This document shows positions 22,110-35,000 of a stretch of DNA of 64,000 bases, piece by piece. Position 1 is the stretch's first letter. Every line of letters starts with the position of its first letter. Position numbers and translations under genes: made by a program. Source of the stretch: Pachypanchax playfairii. Taxonomy: Eukaryota; Chordata; Actinopteri; Cyprinodontiformes; Aplocheilidae. The stretch covers positions 4,272,336-4,336,335 of the forward strand of contig SSNP01000029.1 in NCBI GenBank assembly GCA_006937955.1, in the 5' to 3' direction. The notes below the pieces were generated by a model that saw only the letters and a list, made by a program, of their open reading frames with translations, was not told where the DNA came from and did no database searches.

Positions 22110-24989
22110 GTAAGGATCAAACATAGGTCTCCTTCCTGCTAAACACCCAAAAGACACCCAGAGTGCAGAGACAGAAGCAAAGTCAGTGTATAATCATAAT
22201 TAGAGAGTGTGGATTCATTGATACCCAGAGGAGGGAGGAACAAACCTGTTTTACACATCTGCAATTTCATCCCCGTCTGCTGGCTAAATTCATTCCTCTT
22301 GGCTGATTTTATGCACATACTTATGATGTATACATGCATTTGATTTGCGCTGCTTTGAAAAACTATTTAAATAAAATTTTTGACTGGTCCAAAATACGAC
22401 GGGTTCTTTATGTGGCTTAATTTATTACCATGATGACAAAGGGAGTGATTAAATTTGCAGCAGTTGTTGACGAGCTTCTTCACATCATTGCAGGTATGAA
22501 GAGGTTGCTGATGAAATTGAAGAGCAGGGAGATATATTCAGGTACCTGGCTGCAGTCTTTTTAATAATGGCATTTTTTTTTTGTACCTTCATATGCGACT
22601 CGACCTCTCTCCAACCTCCTGACTGCACTGAGACCGCATGCACCATCCATCCCATAAACAAAACCTCAAAACTGCTGCTTTGATACAATTTTTTAGCCAC
22701 ATATCATATCCATAATTAATATTATTTTTGGCAATCTTAGTTCCCAGTTATGCTTTTTTGTTGTGTTTTGACTGGCTATCTGCACCCTGTCCAGTTGTGA
22801 CACACTCACTGTGAGGTAGAGCAAGAACGCAGCAACCTTGAGGGTAGTGAAATACTTTAAAGGTTGTTATGGCTTTGGAACTCCGAGTTATAACTTTAAG
22901 GCATTTTATAGCATGAAATTAATGTTTGATGAGGCATTCAAGCGAGATTATCTGCAACTAGGCAGATAAGAACCTTGTTTTAGTGGAATTCTGAGCATTA
23001 AAGTTTCAAAGCTGAGCACTCTATTTGTTTCTGTATTCAAAAATATCAGATGAGTGGAGACTGTTGTTATTGAATAGTCATTTTTCATGCCTAGCAAGTT
23101 CAATCAATTCAAGAAAAAAAGGGTACAAGATTAGATTCTTGGTTTTGTATTTACTTGGGGATTCTAGAAATTGATTCAAGAACTTCAGGCTTCCTGTAAC
23201 CCTGAACAGGAAGAACTGGGTAGAGAAAATGGCTGATTGTTTTTCTTAGTCTCAGTAATAGTTATATCACTAAATTAACATATTACTGAATATTAATATG
23301 ATTCCTAAAATTGGGTAAAATTAAACAGACTTTTTTGGAGGTTAAAACCCAGATTCTTTGTAGATTTTTAGTGGTTTACATGGTGAACTAGCCCTTCGCA
23401 ATAGGACAGCCTTGCTAAGGCGGTATTGCAAAGAATGTTCTATGTCTAGGGCTCAGAGTGTTGTTGGGAGTCTATACATCATATAAAATATAGTATAATT
23501 CTTTATATATTATGTTTTGATATTATAGATAAGTGTCCTTATACATGTTCCTGATAGAATCCCACTCCTTTCTTAAGGGTACACATTGTGTTACATTGGT
23601 GTTTGTTACTCTCAAGATACCAAAACCTGCTCAAGAACCGGATGTTTTAAACGTGACCTGCCCTCACTGTTGGGCAGAGATCTTATACCCTCGCTGTGAG
23701 AAGCTGTGTAGGTGTAACCTCTCTTTCGCAACATTCAATCTACACTCCAACAGTTCAGTTCAGATTGCAATTAATTTATTTCTCACTTGGGTTATTGGTA
23801 ACAAACATGTCCACAACACTAGATAGAAATTCTTGTGGGAAAGATGGAAAGAGAATAGGTAGATGCCAGGGTGAGTAATAACAGGTAGATGAGTGGAACA
23901 AGTAAGAAACAAAATGAAAAAAACAAGAATGATGCTGAAATAAACAGATTCAAAGTCACTGAAATCTTATTGTCTCTTTGTTTTGTGTCCTTTGATTGTG
24001 GTGCTATACTGTAAAAAGTTCCTGGGAGGAGGGATTTATGTTCTCATTGAGTCCATCTTACTTTATAGGTGTGAAATGTTTTAGGAGCAGCAGAAGGAAG
24101 AAGGTTCCTTATCAAACAAATGATAATATCCGTCTCTTTAAATGTATTATTCAGCTTTCTATCTATTGTTCTTTTTAAAATAAAATTTGACAAACAAACT
24201 GACCAGCTGACTGGGATTCTGTAAATCCAATTTCATTATCCTTTTTAAATAAACTGTGGCTTCGAACACCTGCAAACAGCTGGCCTGGACAGGAACGTCA
24301 GCGGACTCCGTCAGCGGTGAGTTTGGGTTTTATTTAACTGTTAGTACTGTCAACAAATCTATATGACTGTATTAACACTTTAAAAATGACTGAATGATGA
24401 CAGTGTGTTGTGTCTACTTGACTAAACAGCAGCCTTTAAATTAACGTTTTACTGATTTGATATCATTTGCGGTATCGTTTAGCTTCAAATTAACAATAAA
24501 TCATTTTTCAGAGTCACATGGGAAATAGAAATGCATGTGAACCTGGACTCATGGAGACATATAATATGTGAGTGAGTGGAGAAGGTGATGTTTTAAGAGA
24601 AAAATGTTGATGCTGCCATCTGTGAGATTAAACTCATCTGATTGTGTGTGTTTAGTAATTCAACCCTTTTGACTTTTTTTGGTTTCAACATTAAAGCTTT
24701 TAAAGTGCTTTAGATTAATGCTGTTTTCTTATTCAGTGCCTTTCAAACATTGTATTAAATTGGAACTCTAAATTTATACCTTTTCAAAAATTCGGAGGAC
24801 TGTACAAGTTTAAAGAACACGCCAGGCAGGAAACAGGATTCTAATGAAAATACAGTTTATTAAAGATCATTTTACAAACACAATTAGTATAACATAAACA
24901 AACAGAAATGGAACTTGGTTATGCAAAAACTACAATACTTAGATTGGTTTCAAATCTAAATATAGATTTATTATTTTTTTAAATTAAGA

Positions 24990-25425
24990 TAAGTGAAAGG
25001 CAGAAGCTTTGTGGCATGTCAACATGCATTTTGGTGAATTCCAGTTGGGCTTTTTTTGTGGTCAGTTGTGGAGCCACAAAGCTTATTATGGTTTCCAGTG
25101 TGACGGATGATGCTTTCAGAGAGTGACACACCTTGACCTCAGAGTTAAAATAAAATGGTTTTGGATGGTTTTCTTGGCTCCTTTTCTACCCTCTGCTCTG
25201 TCTGATGAAACTCGGGTTGCATTTCCTCTCGTGTTCATGTCCTGGAAGGTTGATTTCAGTCTTGTGAACTTTATATCTTTTAATATTATACACAGCTGTG
25301 GTCACAGGAACATGAAGCCTCTCATAGACGGTCCCAGTCTTTACCTTTAACATGAATATATTAACATCTTCTCTTCAAGCTCCTCAGACAGCTCTGGCCT
25401 CTGCCTTCTCTGGCTCATTTTCATT
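24990..25425 (-). pseudogene. Decayed Tc1/mariner transposase fragment B
   Basis: Reading the minus strand from about 25425: ATG, then Gln/Arg-rich residues and RPELSEELEEK, as at the helix-turn-helix N-terminus of Tc1 transposases. Near 25000-25055 the frame TKKAQLEFTKMHVDMPQSF matches the Tc1 stretch just before the first catalytic Asp motif. Stops and frameshifts interrupt the frame, and the DD34E catalytic part is missing, so it is dead. No terminal inverted repeat or TA duplication was identified. It lies directly next to fragment A. Confidence 0.8.
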
Positions 25426-25539
25426 GTGGTTGACTGAAGTTTGTTCCCTGTAAATGGGCCTCTTGGTGAATTCCAGTCTGTGCTGATGAAAAGTTTGAAG
25501 GCACTTGTGCTACTAATTATGTGATATCTCTTAGTTTAA

Positions 25540-26020
25540 CATTCTTTTGTGATGTTTTTTCCAGAATATTTAGCATTTTCTTTTGGGTGGGGGGGCAGTC
25601 TCCTTTTCATCAAGTAAAGTGTTGCTCCATGGGGTTGAAATCTGATGTTTGACTCTGCCAGTTCTAAACCTTCCACTTCCTGCTCTAGATGAACCACAGA
25701 TGAGCTTATATTTTGGAGCACAAGCAGATCCTTTGTCTTTCCAGACTTCAGCCTTTCCATCACTTTGGTAAAGATTAACATTTGTCTCATCAGTCTGTCA
25801 AACTTTGTCTTTCAAATTTTGAGTCTTATCACTGTATTTTGTGACAAATTCCCTTCTAGTCATCCCGTTCTTCTTGCTAAAGCTGAAATTGTTTTACATC
25901 TTCCGGTGAAGCTTCTGCATTTTATCTACAAAGTGTTGTGAGAAGAGAATTGTGATACCTCCCCTTCTCCTTCCTGGAGGTTGTTACTGATGTCACTAAC
26001 TGTAGTTTTAGGGTTTTTCA
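25540..26020 (-). pseudogene. Decayed Tc1/mariner transposase fragment A
   Basis: On the minus strand, KNPKTTVSDISNNLQ (near 26018-25975) and DETNVNLYQSDGKAEVW (near 25800-25740) are clear matches to a different Tc1-family transposase, the one with 'DETKINLYQSDGKAKVW' around the first catalytic Asp. Multiple stops and frameshifts show it is a relic. The 84-codon ORF at 25536-25790 is a surviving piece of it, partly out of frame. Later catalytic residues are not recognisable. Confidence 0.85.
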
Positions 26021-26752
26021 AATCAGTTCATTAGTGCTCAAGTCTAGGCTAAACCTTGAATGCACTTCTTAAATAATTTTACATTTATGCTTAATATGTA
26101 TTTGTAACAGATAATCTTGAACCTGTCCAGTCCAAACAGTCCTAACTTGTGCACGCTGTATGGGATGTGATCCTCTGTGCAGGTGGTTAATAGCAACTTG
26201 TTTTATACTTCTGACCCATTCACTTCACTGTGTTCATTGAGAGGGAATAATTGCACAGGTCTGTGATCCTTCAGCTCCATAAAATGGCCAAAATTACATT
26301 TTACACTAAAAGTCGGTTTGCTCTTTGGTCTCAAGTGTGAAAAGATTTAACAGATTTCATTAAAACAGGACAAGTTGATTAGAAACCGCAGGTTCCACGT
26401 TCAGGGCTGCATCACAAAATAAAACAAACAAACCCATTCTCAGATGAGGTCACTAATTTGCATACCCACACCAAAACACTAAAGGATTGGGTTGTGATGA
26501 CAGGACCCAGTTTTTTTTTTAAGATAAGTAAAGCTCACACAAATTGTCCAATATTGATGGCGAGATCTCTGATCAATTGATTCATATTCAATCAATTCCA
26601 AATCACAAATGGCATCACTGTGCATCTGCACCGTAAGATCTGTTGGAATTAACAACATTTAGATTTATTTTCACACTTTTATAATTCGTAAATTCGACTT
26701 CTTTGTTTGTTCTTTGCTGAATATCTTTGAGCCGCTGTATTTGCTTTGTCAG

Positions 26753-26919
26753 ATCTCCATCATGCTGCCTGTGTTAATTCGACCAGTGATCCTGGGCTCC
26801 CACATCTCCAGCACCTTCATGTGGTACTGCCTGGATCTGGTCAGACCCACCATCTCCCACTGTGGCTACCACCTATCCTTCCAGCCCTCCCCCATGTTTC
26901 ATGACTTCCACCAACTCAG
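26753..26919 (+). pseudogene. Isolated FAXDC2-like fatty acid hydroxylase exon
   Basis: One 167-bp exon-like segment with a good acceptor (tttgctttgtcag) and donor (CAG/GTGAGT). It reads IMLPVLIRPVILGSH, then SHCGYHLSFQPSPMFHDF and HQLR. This matches the penultimate region of FAXDC2 (fatty acid hydroxylase domain-containing protein 2), whose usual text is GYHLPFLPSPEFHDFHHLK. The di-iron ligand motif HDxHH reads HDFHQ here, so a conserved histidine is lost. No other hydroxylase exon (for example the HKKHHEW segment) was seen nearby on either side. The simplest reading is a fragment left by genomic duplication, not a retrocopy, because splice sites are kept. A working alternative exon cannot be excluded. 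Confidence 0.75.
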
Positions 26920-29028
26920 GTGAGTTTGTTAAATCCACGTGATCTTCAGAAGAGATTCCACTTTTGTTTTTTTATCCATGTTTAAACCCAAATTTTTTAC
27001 TTTTTAAATTCTGATTTCACAAGATCTTTGTAATGCTCGGCCAATAACTTGTTACAGCCAGCATATTATTGGTTTAAAAACTTTATAGAAAGTTAGATTG
27101 TTATTAGCTTTATTTCATTTCAAATGGCCTAAATTTGCATACTATGGAGCCATATTTTTAAAAAGGAGAAGAAGACGCCATCGAGAGGGGTGGAGAATGA
27201 CGGGGCTTAGATACTGTGATGCTTTCAGATCCTGATGGATAAACAGATGATGGATAACCAACTGGATGTAGTGATTAATGTAGAAATCAAAACATAAAAA
27301 CCTCAAGAAATACCAAGCATATACCAGTCTTTTATTAGGCTCTTTTTCCCGAACCACATTCAGTCTCACAAACAGCTTACCTCCCTGAAAATGTCTCTGC
27401 TGTGACAGATTGTGCTTTCAGGAAGACATTATGACAGCACTTCTTTTTGGATACACATCAGCAGTCAATACACCGGTGATTTTGTGAGAACATTTTCATC
27501 AATGTTTATTGATTACCACTGATGGAAAAATTCAGTTCTAGATTCAGGCCACGGCTTTTACGGAATAATCTCTACCTTGGCATTCTGTTGCCACAGCAAC
27601 ATAGCATGTGCATGAAAAAGATTGCCTTTGATTCATTTTCTCGAAGCTTTACTTTTGCACAGGGAATGGATCGTCTTGCATTTGCATTTGATAAACGAAT
27701 GTCAGAAATGGATTGTGACATCAGGGGATGAGACTAATTAGCAGTTATGGTAGTTCTGAATCAAGCCTGAGTTTGGCTCATGAAAGACCTGAGGACAGAT
27801 TTAGAGTAGAGCAGTGGATGAGTAAGGAGAGCAAATCATTATAGGAGCCTATAAAAGTAGTGATGGCAAAATGATTTTTATCTCCTGCGGATGAATGTGA
27901 TTATAATGCTTCATTGCTTGTATCTAAGTTCATGTGCTCTTCTTTATAATATGACGTTGAATTGGGGCGCCCTCTCCTGGCCAGATTCCCAGATCTGTAA
28001 ATCCACCTTCAGCCCAAAAACCTCCTCAATCTGTTCTCTGCTTCTGCTCTGTGCTCTGACAGCTTGTGCATAAAAACTGGTGGGATGAGGCTAATATGTC
28101 ACTCTCACTGTTATTAGCATGTCCCTCTGCTCCTAATGGACTCCATATGTAGAACCTCTTGTGCCGATGAGCACTCCGCATTTCCATCATCCTCCATTCA
28201 CACACTTTTTCTATTTATAGACCTTAATTAGCATGTGGAAATTTAATCATTCTGTTGCAACTTTTCATGTCCATGCTTAACGTTTTTATCTTATCATCAT
28301 GTCTTCATGACTATTGGTCAAAGCCACTTGCCAAAACTGAAAAAGTAACACTTGAGCACAGTTTCTAGCAAATGAACATATAAGTGAAGAGGAGGGCATT
28401 TGCAGAGAGCCAGTAGATCTGAATGTGTGTTTTACTTCATGTTCTGTTATGCAATAGGTGTAAGGAAAGAATGAGGGAACTTAGAATTATACTTTACATG
28501 TTTTGGCTTTATTTTCTTTATTTACATGCTGTTTTTATTTACATGCATATACACAGACATTTCACCATAAATTCATATCTTACTAGCAGGTGATAAATAA
28601 TCATATTTATTGCTGTTTGCATTTAGCACCGTGGTTTATGAATTATTTGCAAATTGAAAAGCAAAGAAGCAACAAAATAACAAAGGCACAGATTGGGTTA
28701 CCTCAATAATTTTTTCAATATATATTTTTCAATTTAAGTGAGAAAATTAAAATACAAATCAGAAAATATCATAAAAACTAGAGCTGAAACATAAGCTCGC
28801 TAAAAAGGGATGACCAGGAAATCTGGCTACTTTGAACCAAAAATTCAAGCATCAAATCAGCTTTATTGTTGTACTAAAATTACTATTGTCTCTAAATGAA
28901 GTCCTAATTTTGCTGTTACTTAATTGTAGCTTCTGAAGTCAAACATTATAAAGTCAGTTATGTCCCCAACAATTAGTTAGATCACCACTACAGCTCAACT
29001 TAGTGTGGAAGTATTTGTCTGGAGACAT

Positions 29029-29042
29029 GTTACCATGGAAAC
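29029..29042. promoter_or_regulatory. RFX X-box motif
   Basis: GTTACCATGGAAAC, a close match to the RFX imperfect palindrome GTTGCCATGGCAAC. It lies in the dlgap2 intron. Related sites occur at 49624 and 57765. Confidence 0.45.
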
Positions 29043-32000
29043 AAATCAGCCTGGAGTACTTGGAGGAATCAGAGGAGATGTAGTTAGGAAGCAAGTGAAC
29101 TTTCTGAAAGATAGAAGATTAAATCAGAACATAATAATTGGGGGGATTGTGTTTTAAAGTCCTCTGAAGAATCTTCCAGCCTTTCTAGTAAAGTGGGCTT
29201 TTTAAACCTAATCCTACTAATTCTCACAGTTATACTTGTCTCTGCTGTCTGGAAAGTTTCTTCTGTGTCCCTGTTCAGAGACTGCAGAAGTCCCTGAACT
29301 ACATCAGTCTTAATGGCTCTTCTCTTGCTAACCTTATGGAGCTTCTGTCTGGAGGCACTTCATGTCCATCTTAATGTTTCACAGGTCCTGCCTGAGCCTC
29401 TCGGTCCCGTTGTGAATCTCTTTGACATGAGAGTGAATCAGCAGCTGCTCTATTAGCTCAGTAATTAACAGACTAGCTGTCGACTGTGTCCTGCTTATTG
29501 TATGCAATTCATGTTTAATTTGTCCTCCACCACATCTGAAACACTTCTTACTCTAAAAATCAACGATTAATACATTGAACTGCACATGCAAAAACTGATG
29601 CAATGAGAAAAACGAATCTGCAGGAGAGGGCAGGGAACTTTTTTCATACCTTCTGCTGTTAGTTTTTATCCACTACCAGCTCATCCATCTCTCCTGCTCT
29701 CACCTCCGTTCTGCTCCCTCCAGCACCATTGAACTGTTACCAGAGTGAGTAGCTCTGCAACAGAACCTTTTCCTTCAGGCCTCAGCACCAAATTGATTGT
29801 AAACAAACACGACACAGGCATAACGCATCATCAGGAAACTCAACGCAACTCTGCAATAATTCCCATGAGATGCCAGAGTAGATACAAAGAGCAAGGTGCA
29901 GCAGTTTCATTGAACAGTGAGTTATTTCAAAATGGAAAATTTGCAGAACACTTGAATGAGCAAAGCAACATACTATATATTTGTGTCAGGGAGCCACTCA
30001 TCCACTCTGGTCATAGCTTTTCTGTGTTTGCATGTTGTGTATAGTTCCCATTTTCACTGCTGCACTGACAAACCTTCCATTCACTTCAATTGTCTTTGTC
30101 TCTCTCCTTATTATTACCTCTGCTTACTTCATCACACAATTACACATTGGGAAGCTGCACCCATCAATAATCAGTTCACAGACAACAAAAGCTGCAGATT
30201 CAATCTTGTTTGCAGAAATTTAGCTTTGTAGGAGGAGTCAGGAATGAGCATTCTCCTCTCGTTCTTCATGCGCTGACATGAGATGAGAGGAAAGATAAAC
30301 ACATAAAGTTAATAATGGACCATATAAATAATGAGACAGATCCCAGTCAGTCGAGTTCATTCACCCTGAGCTCGGTTCTGCTGGAGGGTTCTTCATTAAA
30401 AGATGGTTATTCTTTTCCACTGTTACCAAATCATGCTGCACAGAATAAAGAATTTTATCGAAACTGAGATTCAATACAATCTGCTGATTTTCTCAGATAG
30501 GAAAATATCTAACATGCATTTTAGAATTCACTGAAACTAATTGAATATTATACATAATTGGCTTTGAATCTGGACCAGTTGGACTGGACTTGTTGTTTTG
30601 TGCTTTGAGATGACCTTTGTTATGAAATTTAATTGATTTACTTGAGTGAAATGAGGTATGAACATTGAAAACCATTTCAATGCTTACTTGTAATGTGCAG
30701 TCAGGAAAAGACTAAGAAAAGGCACAATGCAAGCTGCAGCATGCTACCTGCATGCTAATACTTACCTCCATGGAACAGCTTGATAGAATTAGGGTGACAA
30801 GGTGAAACAGAGGGGTGATTGTTAAAGCTTATCTGAAATTTGTTGCATGGTAGGACTGAACAAAGTCACCTGGAAAAGCTGTGTGCATAAAGATGAGAAA
30901 CAGGAAGCTGTGCAACTAATCACTGAAGACATTGTTTACATTTTTTCCTTTCATTAGATGTTCTGAATTATTCCACAAAGATAACAGAGACTTGATGCAA
31001 AGCAGATATTGAAACACTCTTGCAAAACATCTGCAGGATTCGGTTGATCATTCAACATATACCTTCAGATGGCATCGTGCTGCACAGCAACTCAGACATT
31101 GTTCAGTTCCAAAAATAATGGCAAAGTTAATAATAGATTTAAATTTGACACAGCATCTTACCTGCACTTAGTGTGGGCACTCACTCTGTTTCACCTGATC
31201 ATTGTAAATCAGGTTAAGGCTGGAAGCTAAGTCAGGAGTCTTCTACTATTATTTAGTTTCTGTTTGAGGTCCATGTAGCATATTTGCCTGACGTACAGTT
31301 TTTAGTGTTGTAAAAGACAAGCAGGCAGTAAGGAAAAGATGCACCAAGATGAAACTATCAAAATAAAACCAGTCAAATTTCAAACTGTAGAAAACATTTT
31401 TATAGTTTCATCCAGTTGTTTTTATCATATGAATAGAAATAATATTAACATTTAGATAAACCAACTGCAGACTGCTCTGATTATCCTTCTCATACATTTA
31501 TGTAATAACTGCAGCAGATCTGTGTTGGATGCACCAACATTTACCTTTTTGATGTCTGAATTTTTCTCACTCTCTTCCGTCTAGTTCCCCTGCAGCCCAT
31601 GTTGTTGTTGTACTCAATGTTCTGAACATGTTTCTCCCACTGCTGCAATTACACTAAAGCAACATCATTTATTTCAGCCCTTGTTATTAGCACAGCAGCA
31701 ACCCTGAATACATGGTGCTTATTTGGCAGCCTAAAGCTCTTTGACACCTAAAACAGAGTCAGACGGAGCTGAGTGAACATGTTGCTGGCAAACAACCCAA
31801 CAATGCAAAGTGTTTTTTATTAGACATGCATTTATCTGTATATTTTTTTGCTGACATGCACAGCAGAAGTCAGCGCTTGCATTTGTTTTGCACTGTCAGA
31901 TGTTTAGGAGAAGTTGGTGATAATTCACAGCATCACTTGGATTTTTGTCTTTGTACCATTTACTTCAGTTTAAATTTACCTTTTGTGCTATTACTGTGAA

Positions 32001-35000
32001 AAGTAGCTGTGACTTTCTGGTTACAACATTCATTTGAAGTCAGGGGAAGAGACATTGTCTTGTCCATGAGCTGCACCCAGCAAGCTGGCAACTGCTTCTC
32101 TGGAAACACAATGTGACTATCTAATATTACAGCAAATATTAAACAGGATCTCAAATACTTTGCCATGTATTGACTTTGATTTTCTGACAAATATTAAAAC
32201 CTCATGAGTAAAATGTTTAGTTTAGATTTTTATTTATACAAAAAATACTTTATGTATCACAGAACTGCAAACAATATATTTTATACTTTATACTTTCCTC
32301 ATTTCATGTCTTTATTGCATGTCTTCTATTCTCAGCCAAAGTTACATGCTTTTTGAATGGATTTATTTCTTAAAAGCCACAAGTCTAATTTTCATACTAA
32401 TGTACCCCCCCCCCAAAAAAAAACAAAACAAAAAAACTGCTAACACTTAATCTGTTTTGTCATTAATTTCCTAAAACAGCAAAAATACAATTAGCATCTA
32501 TTGTGAAATATTTTCTAGCTTTTTAAGGTTAGAGGTAATACAAAGTTCAGTGTGAACTTTTACTGTCTGGAATTTGACAAAATGAGAAGTATAAAGTTTT
32601 TGAGATTTTATAATGTAGATTCTTTTTATTACCTCTCGATCACTGTCACACTTCATCTCTGCAGCAGAACAATTGGGAAGGAAATAACTACCCAGTTTGA
32701 ATCCCAGTGCTTTCATAATGCTGTCCTGAATGCTTGATTGCTCCTTTTATGACCAGAATCAGACCCTCAACTGGCCTCAACAAGATAAAAAAAAATCAGG
32801 GTCCAGCTCATTCCACAGATCACTGGGGTGATTCACAACTCAGGATTAATGTACGGTGCAGATTTGTGTAACCAAAATGAATTAGAAAGGTTAACAATTA
32901 AGAAAAACTAAAGAAAAATAGATGTTTTTATTGCATTTTATTTTAGGTGGCAGAAAATATCGAAGGTTTATGGATTATTTCAAATGAAAAAATGTGGAAG
33001 TTAAATATGACAAATCATTTAGTTTTTCTAAGAATAGTAAGACTCTTTTTTCTTTGAAATATTTGTCTAATAACGTGACTGATGTGTTTTTAAATTATTT
33101 CTCCATTCTGCAGGAAACTGGCAAACAAAGAATGTCTCTTGCTGATTGAATAAATGGGCAGACAGTCGTGTGTAAACTCAGTACACAGAAAAAAACAGGT
33201 TACGAAGGTAAACAAAGTGAAGTGGAGGACTGTTTGCTATAGATCCCTCTAAACAGGACAGCACTGGTTTATCTTTTCTAAGTTCTGCACTAATGGAAAC
33301 CAACAGAGCAGGTAAACTGAGCATCTGCTCTGATGTTAATCTGAGATTTCCACCAATCTTCTACTAAGTCTTATGTTATTTTCTGTTTCACAGCAGATAA
33401 ATAGATACAGATAAATATGACAACACTAATAATTACATTTTTAAAAACTGTTTTTGTAAAACTGGTGATGCTTTTTGTGCTCAGTTTGTATTATGTAAAC
33501 AACAAACAGGGTAACCTTGCTCATGCATTAAAAGGCTAAGTTTAGCTCGAGCTAACTGCTGTCACAGTGTGACATCCTGTCTCCTTATAGACATCCATAG
33601 CCTGACAGCTCTGTATGAGCAGTTAAATCCAGCGGGTGCAGGGCCGTCCTCTCTGACCTCCTCTTTGATTCACCACAATGTGAATATCCTTGAATCGACA
33701 AATCAGATCATGACGTTATGATGCTACCAGATATTATTCATTTGACTTTAGTAGAAATAGTAGAAATAAACATTAAATCCAAATTTGTCAGATCACAATA
33801 AAACAGATTATTTAACCGGCAATATTAAAGTTTACACATCACTAGTGATGTTATATAAGGTTCCAAAATCAGACTAAAAATAGTAGGATTTTATTTACTA
33901 GAGACATTGATGGACAGATCTCAGACCAGCTTAAAGGAAGTGGTGTAATAAGACCATGTAATACGTCCCCCCCAGTCATCAAGCATGAACCAGGTTCAAT
34001 GAGCTAATGACTCTTCTTCAACCTAATATTCCTCTGCGGTTTAAATAAGCATCCATGTTTTGCGAAGTCTTACATCTAAGAAACATGTTTTAGTGATAGA
34101 CACTGAGTAGTTTTACACTTTCAAGGCCAGATGTTTGGTAGTTTAAAGCTGACTGATTGTAATGGACCGTTTTCTAAAATGACATTGTTCTGAATTAAAT
34201 CTGCTTAAATGCTAAAGAACAAAATGAACCATTACATTACATTAATCTCTGCGCATCGGTGTTCTTCATATGTTTTGTAGTGATGTTATTTGAGAAGCTC
34301 ATAAAAAATGAATGAATATGTTTCTGTAGCGACAAATGAATTTCTTAGTAGGACCATGAGATGGTGCTATATGTCTAAAACGGGATCTTTGTTATAATAT
34401 CACCCTGTACAGTAACACATGGTGCACATAGCATCCATGACTTTTCTTTTACTTCAGCGTTTTTGCATTTTAATCATTTTTTTAAAATACAGCCATATAT
34501 CCAGCTGTTTCCGTTTATGAAGGGCTCTTGAAGGACACATGTAATTGCAACTCTAAAGGAAACTCTTTTACCCACGTCTTCCCTCTTCAGCCCCATAATA
34601 AGATTCACCCAGCCTGCTTAGCATTCACCTGTCATGCACCATGACTCAGCTTATCTATAGTTGACATGACTGAGAGCGTGAATCTCAGCAAACAGGGCTT
34701 TGCTTTAGAATTTTACACCAGTTTTTTGTGGGACAAAGCACTGGGGAGGAAACGGTGCCAGGATATGGGCCACCGGAGCCGACCAGGGACCTGTAAAGCG
34801 TTCGAGAGACATCAGCTCTATCTTTGCTTTCCTGGAAGCTGTGTATCCAGAAAGCTGATTGAAAAGATTTAGGAAACCTTTTAAACTCTGAGTTAACTAG
34901 TGGAGTAAGATGTTTGATTCAAACGTGATACCTGCTGTATTCAGGCTTAGAGCGGTGATTAAAACAAGGCAGGAGTTTACATCATGTAATTTTCACGGCA

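Noticed and set aside
15733..22541. Alternative frame through the dlgap2 exons giving an acidic peptide (YEEVADEIEEQGDIF)
   Set aside because: It has no start codon after an upstream TGA. The other frame matches the known DLGAP2 N-terminus.
23401..23460. Exon-like GC-richer stretch
   Set aside because: No paired splice sites and no open frame with coding character.
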